Assembly: GCA_010692425.1 (NCBI GenBank)
Contig: JAAHHJ010000026.1
Coordinates: 1-64,000, forward strand
Reading direction: 5' to 3'
DNA length: 64,000 nt
From: Symploca sp. SIO3C6
Lineage (GTDB): Bacteria > Cyanobacteriota > Cyanobacteriia > Cyanobacteriales > Coleofasciculaceae
Both the position numbers and the translations under genes were made by a program. Below the pieces are notes generated by a model, which did no database searches, had not been told where the DNA came from, and saw nothing but the letters and a program-made list of their open reading frames with translations. Numbering within the stretch: the stretch's first letter is position 1; each line of letters opens with the position of its first letter. Of the stretch, positions 29,937 to 38,593 are shown piece by piece.

Positions 29937-30440
29937 TCAGCTTTTTCCAATGGCATAATCAGCATTAGAAGTCTTTGTTGTTAATTTAGACCCCAAAGTA
30001 TGAGGATTGTTAATCTCAATCATCTTGCTGTTATCGTCGATTTTAACTGCTTGAAAAACTAACCAACCAATTCTCAATATTACTAACTCATAAATGGTCA
30101 TTATAATTGACTCATACTTGCTCACATCCAAACGAATTATTTACTTGTGCTACTTTAAATACTTTGACTAGACGAATAATAGGTTCCACAAAGATTAACT
30201 TTGAGGATATGCTTTTATTAGCTTCTTTTTGTTGTGCAGTTAATTATCATTTTTTTTGTTTCTTGTGAGGGTTCTGAATCTGAGGTTCTCCTACATAAGT
30301 CTTATCACCACTTAAAAGTTGCTTTTCCTCAAATTTGTCCAGTCGTTCTCGACATCAACTAATATCACTTTTTGTTTCTGGTTTACCGGCGTACACATCG
30401 ACAATATCCTTACCTTATTAATTCCTAATAGGCGCTTGGC
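29937..30440 (-). pseudogene. Degraded DDE transposase (IS5-like/DDE_Tnp_4-type) C-terminal half
   Basis: Minus-strand frameshifted matches: DIVDVYAGKPETKSDI, GDKTYVGEPQIQNPHKKQKK, LTAQQKEANKSISSKLIFVEPIIRLVKVFKVAQ, DVSKYESIIMTIYELVILRIG. Confidence 0.75.
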
Positions 30441-30602
30441 TTCTTTGTGATTACGTTACAATTATTCCCTGGTATAGCTCACAGTCTTTGCATCCAAAAC
30501 GTCAATTACTTATGTCTTAATTATCTCATGATTTATATTTTGGAGGTCTCTAGCGGAAGCAGCCGATATATTTCTATTCATCTTCAAGAATCGCCGATTA
30601 AA

Positions 30603-30899
30603 CTACAGTTGCGCCCTTATGGTAAATGAATAATCTCCACCGGGTTCCAACTGGTAATCACATTGTTCTAAAAATCGACCTAGTGGTTCCTTAATTAAAG
30701 CTCGCCCGAGGGAAGGTTGGACTGACAAATGCCCCTTGTGGAAACACCACCGAAACTGCCACTCATATTCGGCTGCTTGAACTTCTCCTGCCAGAAAGCC
30801 TTGTTGCCAAGAATGCTGTGTAATCCTGACGTAGGCGGTAGTTTCTGGCAGATTCTGAGAACTCACTGTTGAAATAAATTTGATCAGCGTCGATGACAT
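30603..30899 (-). CDS. Conserved cyanobacterial protein (possibly DUF3146)
   Basis: Coherent 98-aa ORF: ETTAYVRITQHSWQQGFLAGEVQAAEYEWQFRWCFHKGHLSVQPSLGRALIKEPLGRFLE. Confidence 0.5.
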   Translation of the reverse strand: MSSTLIKFISTVSSQNLPETTAYVRITQHSWQQGFLAGEVQAAEYEWQFRWCFHKGHLSVQPSLGRALIKEPLGRFLEQCDYQLEPGGDYSFTIRAQL

Positions 30900-31336
30900 T
30901 TAAGCTTAACTTTGAGTTTATATCTTACTGTGGCATAAACTGTTTTGTAATCAGCAATTACACCATATTCCTGTTGTAGCCACCTATGGATTTCTCCATA
31001 ACTCTCGAATTTCCTCTGGCTATCGTTGAGGCGTTGTTGTAAACCTGCGATTGCTTCGGGAGGAATTGCAGGTTTGCGCCCCCCACTATGCCTCACTCTT
31101 AATAGTCCTGCAATTCCTTGCTCACGGTACTTTCTCAACCAATGTTGCACAGTGACACGGTTTCTGCCAACGGTTAGGGCCAAGTCTTGAACCGTTGTGA
31201 CTTGACCAATTTTAAATAGATACAGCGCCTGAACTTTTTGAAAGTTAATTGCGGTTTTTTGTTCAGCTAAGAGGGTTTTGAGTTCTTCGCTAGTTTCTTT
31301 AATATCGAGCTTGCAAACCCCAGCCATATCAATCAC
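30884..31336 (-). pseudogene. IS630-type transposase N-terminal HTH fragment
   Basis: TVGRNRVTVQHWLRKYREQGIAGLLRVRHSGGRKPAIP...YGVIADYKTVYATVRYKLKVKLK, no DDE domain follows. Confidence 0.7.
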
Positions 31337-31524
31337 CTCATACCTTCACCACTGTAGCTATATGCAGTTTACCAATAAAGAAGTTTCTAGCTACCAAGGG
31401 GGTAGAATAATCTCCAGGTCAAGGGTAAGCAATAATTTGACTGGATTGCAACTTGTTTTAATAACAACATTCCCGCAAAACTAGCTTTCACAAAAAAAAT
31501 AAGTAGTCGGACATAAATACAAGC

Positions 31525-31632
31525 AACTGTGTAAACAATTATGAAATCGCCTAGAGTTCCCTTACACCCCACACCCCACACCCTGCTTCAACTAGTAACC
31601 TTTATCAATGTCGCAGGTACTTAGAGCCTTCC
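31525..31632. repeat. Dispersed intergenic repeat, copy A
   Basis: ACTGTGTAAACAATTATGAAATCGCC...CACCCTGCTTCAACTAGTAACCTTTATCAATGTCGCAGGTACTTAGAG. Confidence 0.7.
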
Positions 31633-31758
31633 TGAAGGGGAAGGTTTATAGCCTCGATTTGTGGTCACATCTTAAGTCAGAGGAACTTTACATAGTAATT
31701 TTCCTGAAGTCAATTCTCTAATAGAATTCGATTGAACTCTAAAATTGCTCTCTCCTAG

Positions 31759-31956
31759 CTAGACTATGTCATGCTCATCAATTGGTTCTAGAAAGTAGTC
31801 AATCCACCAGTGGGAGGGGATTGCGCTTAGTGCTGCCTCTACCTCCTCAGCTTGACAAGTAGCAAAGTATTTGTATCGACCAAAGGCATCAATGCCGTAT
31901 ACTTTAACCCACTGCTCCGGATTAAAACCTTCACAAGACATTAGACTAGAGTACAA
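31759..31956 (-). CDS. Small conserved-looking hypothetical protein
   Basis: 65-aa ORF with balanced composition; no recognised domain. Confidence 0.4.
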   Translation of the reverse strand: MYSSLMSCEGFNPEQWVKVYGIDAFGRYKYFATCQAEEVEAALSAIPSHWWIDYFLEPIDEHDIV

Positions 31957-32371
31957 CTCGACACTTCACTATTAGTTAGTCTGGAAAAAGTAGGGGATAT
32001 GGGTTTTACCCACCACCCGATAATTTAAGATTCTTTTAAAGTCAAGACCGGAAATATTCACTAATTATTACTAGATTTTTTTGTTTTTATTTTGTATAAT
32101 TGTATGCCTTAATTAAAAGTACAAATTTTTTCTTTCATCAAAGTCTAAATTTAGAAAACTGGTTGACTGACCAAAAATAATCGAACAAAATCCCTTCCTT
32201 CTAGGGCAAGGAGTACCAAAAATCTCTTTACTGGGCGAGTGTCAGCGCAACCATCAACGGCAGAGTAACTATTGCAGCAGGCAGATAAAACTATTGGTGG
32301 ATTTCTTAAGACTTAATTTCTGATAGTTTGTAGCTGTCAGTAGTACCTCGCATCTCAATCGGCACTCTAGA

Positions 32372-33460
32372 ATGTCTCGACCAGTTTTATACATTGCAAT
32401 CACCAACCATGGCTTTGGTCATGCGGTGAGAGCCTCTTCAGTAGCTGCTGCTATTCAAAGACGATGTCCAGAAATCCTGTTGATTCTGGTGACAACAGCA
32501 CCGCGTTGGTTGTTAGAGTCTTATATTCCAGGAGATTTTATTTATCGCCCACGCTCTTTTGATATCGGTGTGATCCAAGCCGATAGTTTGGCTATGGATA
32601 AAGAGGCGACGTTGGAAAAACTGCGGCATATTCGTGCAAGTGCCCCGGCAATTATCGCTAGTGAAGTTAACTTTATTCGCAATAATCGGGTAAATCTGAT
32701 TCTGGCAGATATTCCACCCCTAGCAACATCTCTTGCTAAAGCTGCCGGGATTGAGTGTTGGATGATGAGTAACTTTGGCTGGGACTTTATCTATCGTTAC
32801 TGGGGAGGAGAGTTTATGGAGATTGCTGAGTGGATTAGTCAGTTGTACGGGGAGTGTAATCGCACCTTTCGTCTTCCTTTCCACGAAGCCATGAGTGCCT
32901 TCAATAATATTACAGACGTAGGTTTAACTGGTGGTACTCCCCGCTACGATTTTAATTATCTGCGCCAAAAGTTTGGTCTTAGTGCATCTGTCGATAAAAC
33001 TGTCTTACTTACCTTTGGGGGATTAGGTATTGAACAAATTCCCTACAAGGGACTATCTCAGTTTTCGGAATGGAATTTCATCACATTCGATCAGCAAGCA
33101 CCGGATTTGCCCAATATAATTAAGATAACTGATCACAATTACCGACCAGTAGATTTCATGCCGTTATGTGGGCGGGTAGTTTCCAAGCCTGGGTATAGCA
33201 CTTTTGCTGAAGCCTTAAGGGTTGGTACTCCAATTGTTTCCCTCACTCGCGAGGATTTTGCTGAAGCACCCTTGTTGTTAGAGGGGCTCAAAGATAGTTC
33301 CGAGTACCAAATTATACCTGTTTCAGACTTTTTCCAGGGTAAATGGGAGTTTTTACACCAAACTCCACAACCACCTAGGCAATCTCAAAAGATTGCCAAA
33401 GATGGAGAAGAAGCAATAGCTCAAACTGTTGTTAGCTATTTGAGTACAGGAAAATCTTGA
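32372..33460 (+). CDS. GT-B-fold glycosyltransferase-like protein (resembles the N-terminal part of L-arabinokinase)
   Basis: YIAITNHGFGHAVRASSVAAAIQRR...; VVSKPGYSTFAEALRVGTPIVSLTREDFAEAPLL. Confidence 0.75.
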   Translation: MSRPVLYIAITNHGFGHAVRASSVAAAIQRRCPEILLILVTTAPRWLLESYIPGDFIYRPRSFDIGVIQADSLAMDKEATLEKLRHIRASAPAIIASEVNFIRNNRVNLILADIPPLATSLAKAAGIECWMMSNFGWDFIYRYWGGEFMEIAEWISQLYGECNRTFRLPFHEAMSAFNNITDVGLTGGTPRYDFNYLRQKFGLSASVDKTVLLTFGGLGIEQIPYKGLSQFSEWNFITFDQQAPDLPNIIKITDHNYRPVDFMPLCGRVVSKPGYSTFAEALRVGTPIVSLTREDFAEAPLLLEGLKDSSEYQIIPVSDFFQGKWEFLHQTPQPPRQSQKIAKDGEEAIAQTVVSYLSTGKS

Positions 33461-33679
33461 CTGTTGTGCCGCCTATTTAAAAGAAATGGGGGGAGGAGCA
33501 GATGGGCAGAGGTAAAGCGAGTTTTCCTCAAACGCTCAAAAGTGCTTTGTGCCAGATGCACAACAGCTTAACACCAGACAACTGAAATCTTGAGCAGCAG
33601 TGCAGCCCCTCGTTAGAAAGCTAGAATCTGACAGCGAGGGAAAGGGCAAATAAATAAGCCTCTGACATCAATAAACTTG

Positions 33680-33790
33680 ACTGTGTAATCTAATTATGAA
33701 ATCCCCCGAAATTACCTGAGAGCCTACATCCACTCACCCTACACCAAACCTCAACCAGTAACCTTGATCAAGGTCGCAGCTACTTAATAG
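33680..33790. repeat. Dispersed intergenic repeat, copy B
   Basis: ACTGTGTAATCTAATTATGAAATCCCCC...CTCAACCAGTAACCTTGATCAAGGTCGCAGCTACTTA with 14-bp palindrome ACCTTGATCAAGGT. Confidence 0.75.
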
Positions 33791-33968
33791 TTTGCACTTT
33801 TGAGAGGTAAATTCTAAGCAAAACTAAAACTAGGGCTTTGCCCTGGCACTCCCTGTAAAACAGCAAATCCCAGCTGCCTAGGTAAAACAGTTTTCCCTAG
33901 CCAGAGGTTTAATAAATGCCGCTCAGCCCTAATGAGGTTGGCGGATAAGGACGTCAATCTCCAATTTA

Positions 33969-34700
33969 ATGATCTCTTTATCTTTTCCAGCGATGACAGC
34001 TACCATTAACTCCCTTCTAGAAAAAACCCAACCTCAACCAGAAGCAGCTAAGATCGACCCTAGCCAAGATACAGCGCAAGTAATTAAGTTACCAGAGACA
34101 AATAAAACAATCAAGACACCGGAGGTGACTAAGACTGCCAAGACTCTCAAGACAAACACAGCTACTAAAACGGCTAAGACTCTCAAGACATCAGAAACAA
34201 GGGAAAAGTTCTCCTACTCCACCCTAGAGTTAGCGGCTAAAGATGTGCGCGCGGTTATAGATCAACAAAGAGAGCAAAGTAGTACGATGACAACCAAGCT
34301 CAATATCTTATTTGTCACCAATGGCGCTCTATTTACCAGCTTGAGCATCTCTCGACTCTTGTTTTTCCCTAGTCCCTTTAGCATTGCCGAATTACTGGGA
34401 TTTTTGCTAAATTTCAGCCTACTGATCAATGCCTTTTTACCTCGCCAGCTAGCAGTCAGTCCCAATTTGGGGGATAAAAAATTTTTAGAGCGCTACCTGG
34501 TTTTGTCACCAGAAGACTATCAACTACGAATGATTGTTAACCTAGTAGAAACATATAATGCAAACAAACAGCGCCTAGAGGATGTATCCTCTTCTTTAAA
34601 GTACTCTGCCTATGTTACCTGGGGTGTTGCCTTGATTGTCACTTTGCATGTATTAGCAGCTTACGTCTTTCCTCTGATTGACCTTAGTAGTTTTGGCTAG
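33969..34700 (+). CDS. Membrane protein with Lys/Thr-rich N-terminal repeats
   Basis: TKTAKTLKT repeats followed by TM hairpins. Confidence 0.55.
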   Translation: MISLSFPAMTATINSLLEKTQPQPEAAKIDPSQDTAQVIKLPETNKTIKTPEVTKTAKTLKTNTATKTAKTLKTSETREKFSYSTLELAAKDVRAVIDQQREQSSTMTTKLNILFVTNGALFTSLSISRLLFFPSPFSIAELLGFLLNFSLLINAFLPRQLAVSPNLGDKKFLERYLVLSPEDYQLRMIVNLVETYNANKQRLEDVSSSLKYSAYVTWGVALIVTLHVLAAYVFPLIDLSSFG

Positions 34701-34709
34701 GTTCAAATT

Positions 34710-35267
34710 ATGACTTCTCAACAAGTTCAAAACACACCTTCTGAAGAACAGTTAAATCTACCAGAGCCTGATTCAGACAACATCGCGGTTGGCAACACCC
34801 CTTCCGAAGAACAGCAAAATCTGCCGGAATCAGAGCCAAACCAGACTGAGCAACCCTGCTCAGAACATTTGAATCTGCCGGAACCAGACTTGGATAATAT
34901 TACTGTGTTGACAGACAACCTGCCTAATAAGCCAATTCTGCCCTGGCACCATTACGACTCTCCTTGGAGTGAAAAACAATCAGAACACTCCAATGCATCA
35001 GAAAACGAATCAGAAACAGCTCAACAGCCCCAGCAATTGTGTAAGGAGCAAGAAGCGGTAGAGAGCCCAGAGGTGTCAGCAGAAGCGGCTCAGGTGGAGG
35101 AACTATCCTCAGAACAATTAACAGCTGCTGTTGGGCAACAAGCAGTAGAAAGCACAGAAACTTTAGCAGAGGTAACTCAGGATGATGAAAGTGATCAAGA
35201 TCAATCGATAGTTATAACTGAGCAAAGCTCGGAAACTGAAGATGAAGAGCTGCGCCAGTTGGGCTAG
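34710..35267 (+). CDS. Acidic, Glu/Gln-rich low-complexity protein
   Basis: Repeats of (S)EEQLNLPEPDSDNI type; starts 10 bp after the preceding gene. Confidence 0.5.
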   Translation: MTSQQVQNTPSEEQLNLPEPDSDNIAVGNTPSEEQQNLPESEPNQTEQPCSEHLNLPEPDLDNITVLTDNLPNKPILPWHHYDSPWSEKQSEHSNASENESETAQQPQQLCKEQEAVESPEVSAEAAQVEELSSEQLTAAVGQQAVESTETLAEVTQDDESDQDQSIVITEQSSETEDEELRQLG

Positions 35268-35424
35268 CGCTTAAGTATAACTTTGAGAACAATAAGCTCT
35301 CGTGTATTTAAATCACATATTATCTGTTCCCTGCTACCTTTCAACAAATCCTCATACCCTATTAAAATGCTGAAAAACTTATTTAGGTTTATATATATAA
35401 AAGCCAAAAATTACTATTGCATCT

Positions 35425-35844
35425 ATGGCTGATCATCAACAGATACTAAGCATTCAAACTACAGGCAAATCCTTTTCTAATATCACCTCAAAAGTGCAAT
35501 CTATTGTGAGTGAGTCTGGTCTCAATACTGGGCTGTGTACAGTTTTTTTGCGCCACACTTCTGCAAGTCTGCTGATTCAAGAAAATGCAGATCCAGATGT
35601 CCTTAAAGATTTATCTAATTTTTTTGCAAAATTAGTACCAGAAGATGGTATGAGCTATATTCATAGTGCTGAAGGGCCCGATGATATGCCGGCTCACATC
35701 CGCAGTGTTCTCACCAAGACATCGGAGCAAATTCCCTTTGATCGTGGAAGATTACTCTTGGGAACCTGGCAGGGTATTTATGTTTGGGAACATCGGCGGC
35801 GCTCTCACTACCGCGAAGTTATTGTTCACCTTACAGGCGGTTAA
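35425..35844 (+). CDS. YjbQ/UPF0047 family protein
   Basis: GLCTVFLRHTSASLLIQENADPDVLKDL...LLLGTWQGIYVWEHRRR. Confidence 0.93.
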   Translation: MADHQQILSIQTTGKSFSNITSKVQSIVSESGLNTGLCTVFLRHTSASLLIQENADPDVLKDLSNFFAKLVPEDGMSYIHSAEGPDDMPAHIRSVLTKTSEQIPFDRGRLLLGTWQGIYVWEHRRRSHYREVIVHLTGG

Positions 35845-36041
35845 ATATGTTGTGTTGCTTCGAGTAACTGACTACGTAACCACTGGTAAGGTAAACGATT
35901 AGTATTGCGCTGATGCCAAACCCTCGAAACTGTAAATCCTTCAACATCCATGGGTGGTGGTAATAATTTTAAACCCATTGCCTTGGCACAACTCTGGGCA
36001 AGACGTTTGGGAAGTAAGGTGACAACACTCAGAATTAGCAA
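35841..36041 (-). pseudogene. LysR-family regulator C-terminal remnant
   Basis: VVTLLPKRLAQSCAKAMGLKLLPPPMDVEGFTVSRVWHQRNTNRLPYQWLRSQL; no HTH. Confidence 0.6.
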
Positions 36042-36230
36042 TCAGAAGTGGAATTACAGTCCTCCTCCGTTGCTTTAGCAAGACTACTGCGTCTTATCGC
36101 CCCTCAGAAATTGCAAATTCCCAAAATCATTGAGGCGGATTGGTCCCAAACTCCCCGCTATGCCCAAGACCTTCTTGAACACAAGTTTGAAGGTAAAGTC
36201 GTCTTGGCAGTATAAACTGACAATTCAGTT

Positions 36231-36283
36231 GTCTACACCCTGCCTCAACCAGCAACCTTGATCAAGGTAACAGGTACTTAGAG
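36231..36283. repeat. Dispersed intergenic repeat, copy C (partial)
   Basis: CACCCTGCCTCAACCAGCAACCTTGATCAAGGTAACAGGTACTTAGAG. Confidence 0.7.
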
Positions 36284-36331
36284 CTGTTAACATAACTGGA
36301 TGCTGTCCGGATGAGGACTGCTGCCAGAGGT

Positions 36332-36691
36332 TTAGGCTAATTGTTTAGAAGCTGCTACTCGCTTGCTCCAAACAGGAAACCTAAATCGTTTATTCTGTGG
36401 TACTGTTTCTAGTTGGTTAGGTTTTTCTTCTTGCTCAGTAGCAGGTACTAGCATCGAGTCTACCTGACGCACTACCATTTCGCCCCTTGCCAACGCTGTT
36501 CGCAGCTGACAACCGCTTTTCCACGCACGAAATTTACTGACATTCCAGCGAGGATTAGCTGGATACCCTGCGAACCCTGATCTTAACGCAGCGTGGTGAG
36601 CCTTAGGGACGGGGGTGTGAACCAACACCTTATCTGTCAAATCAACCACCATGAAGTTGTGTTCCTTAAATGCCTTACTCACACACTTCAC
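36332..36691 (-). CDS. Hypothetical protein
   Basis: 119-aa ORF; no recognised domain. Confidence 0.4.
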   Translation of the reverse strand: MKCVSKAFKEHNFMVVDLTDKVLVHTPVPKAHHAALRSGFAGYPANPRWNVSKFRAWKSGCQLRTALARGEMVVRQVDSMLVPATEQEEKPNQLETVPQNKRFRFPVWSKRVAASKQLA

Positions 36692-36792
36692 CCCCTCTAT
36701 GCTGTTTACAGAACGATTTGTCTAAATATTAAGTTAATTATATTGCATTACGAATTGTTAAGTTGGTATTGATTGTGCCAATTTGGTCTGTT

Positions 36793-37497
36793 TTACTGAG
36801 TATTTGGGGCTAATTGCACGATAATCTCTCCTACTTTAAGGTTAAGTCTTCCCATATGAGGATTGCTGGAGGAAAATGTGCTATCTCCGAGTACTGCTTG
36901 ATAGTCCTCCGGTGACTTCTGTGCAGCGTCGGGTGCTGCTTGAAGTCGTAAAATTAGCAGTTGCTCGTACCCAGCTAATTTGGTTCCCTGTAGCAATACT
37001 GTACCACCATAATCCCAAGCCAATCCGTAAATTTCAAATGAACCCAGTTGCTCCTGTAATTGAGCAAAAGTGGTTCCGACTCCAATACCTTGGGGAGTCT
37101 GCCAGTCGCTACCTAAGTTACGCACTTCTTGGACTTGAAGGCGGTTGGGATCAGCCCAGACAATAGTGAAGGAGAGATCTGAACCCAAATTAACTCTGGT
37201 GCCAGGTTGGGTAAAGCCTTCCCCCATATGAACTTGCTCATCAGTGAGGCGTTGTTCACCAAATAGTTGAGTCAGTTGTTGGCGGCTAGTGTTACTGGTA
37301 ACTGAACCAATCCTTTCTCCAGGAATAATTATAGTATCTGGAAGGGTTGCAGAGTTAGTAGTTTCGGCAGTTGTAGTTGGGGTCGAAGCAGAGATGTTTG
37401 AGGAATAGTTTGCTGATTGAGGTGCTGAGTCAGGGCTGGCACATCCCATTAACAGCACAAAGGTTAATATTGATATGCTTTTGGTAGGTTTAAACAT
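36793..37497 (-). CDS. Putative lipoprotein of unknown function
   Basis: Lipobox LLMGCASP and Ser/Thr-rich linker. Confidence 0.65.
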   Translation of the reverse strand: MFKPTKSISILTFVLLMGCASPDSAPQSANYSSNISASTPTTTAETTNSATLPDTIIIPGERIGSVTSNTSRQQLTQLFGEQRLTDEQVHMGEGFTQPGTRVNLGSDLSFTIVWADPNRLQVQEVRNLGSDWQTPQGIGVGTTFAQLQEQLGSFEIYGLAWDYGGTVLLQGTKLAGYEQLLILRLQAAPDAAQKSPEDYQAVLGDSTFSSSNPHMGRLNLKVGEIIVQLAPNTQ

Positions 37498-37697
37498 TTT
37501 ATCGCCCTCTACGGTTCTTCCCTGGTTGGTGGTTGCAGGAGTTATAGCAAGTCGTCAAACCGATTAGGACAATATGTTTGATGACTAACTCAACTATTGA
37601 CTACTTTGATATGTCCTAAGCTCCCTGACAGCCGCCAAAAGTAGATAAACAGGAAATATCAACTACGCTACGTTCTCTAAAACTGTACTGCAAGAAG

Positions 37698-37731
37698 CTA
37701 AAAAATACCCCCAACCTCTATGGTTAGGGGC
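37698..37731 (-). terminator. Rho-independent terminator downstream of the response regulator
   Basis: Minus strand: CCCC-AACC/GGTT-GGGG hairpin followed by a TTTTTT tract. Confidence 0.7.
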
Positions 37732-37801
37732 ATTAATTGTCAGGGTGCATCTACCATTACTCTCTTCTGATTAGTTTCTTTAGCATCCGGAGGAATTAGA
37801 A

Positions 37802-38440
37802 TTACTTTATTTCGCTACGGGATAAAGTCGTGGCAAAGATGGCAGCTTGAGTGCGATCGCGCAGGTTAAGGCGATTTAAAATACTATTAACGTGGTTTTT
37901 GACAGTCCGCTCAGAGATATAGAGAGCTTGAGCAATTTCACGATTATTGCGTCCTGCGGCAATTAGCTGTAACACCTCCCTTTCTCTCGGGGTAAGTAAA
38001 GCCAACTCGGGAGGGGTTTCTACTGTAGTAACAGCCGTAATCGCTTTCTCAAATAGCCCTGGTCCTAGTTGAGTGTAACCCTTATTAACAGCACGAATTG
38101 CTTCGGCTAGTTCCTCTGAGGGAGTATCTTTGAGAAGATACCCTTTTGCTCCATAGCGCATAGATTGAGCAACATACTCATCATCATCAAAAGTAGTAAG
38201 TACCAGAACTTTAGTTTCTGGCAGTTGTTGATGAAGAGCGCGGGTAGCTGCCACCCCATCCATCACTGGCATGCGCACATCCATCAGTATGACATCAGGT
38301 TTTAAGGAAAGTGCTTGTTCTAGTGCGATTTGACCATTGTCAGCTTCACCTACTATCTCTAAATCTGGTTTAGCTTCCAGGAGACTACGTAGCCCTTCAC
38401 GGATAATGCGCTGATCATCAACCAGTAATACTCTAATCAT
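37802..38440 (-). CDS. NarL/LuxR-type response regulator
   Basis: Receiver VILMDVRMPVMDG; LTPREREVLQLIAAGRNNREIAQALYISERTVKNHV. Confidence 0.95.
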   Translation of the reverse strand: MIRVLLVDDQRIIREGLRSLLEAKPDLEIVGEADNGQIALEQALSLKPDVILMDVRMPVMDGVAATRALHQQLPETKVLVLTTFDDDEYVAQSMRYGAKGYLLKDTPSEELAEAIRAVNKGYTQLGPGLFEKAITAVTTVETPPELALLTPREREVLQLIAAGRNNREIAQALYISERTVKNHVNSILNRLNLRDRTQAAIFATTLSRSEIK

Positions 38441-38593
38441 AGCCAGGTAAGGACGATGAGATCAATTTTACGGAGTAGCGTGGTTTTCAAGGCTCAATCA
38501 GATCATCTTCAGGTGATTCTGGTGGGAATTGGACATCTTCATAAAGTTAGGAAATTTCAAATCAACACTGGTTAGTTGAATTTCCTCTTCAAG

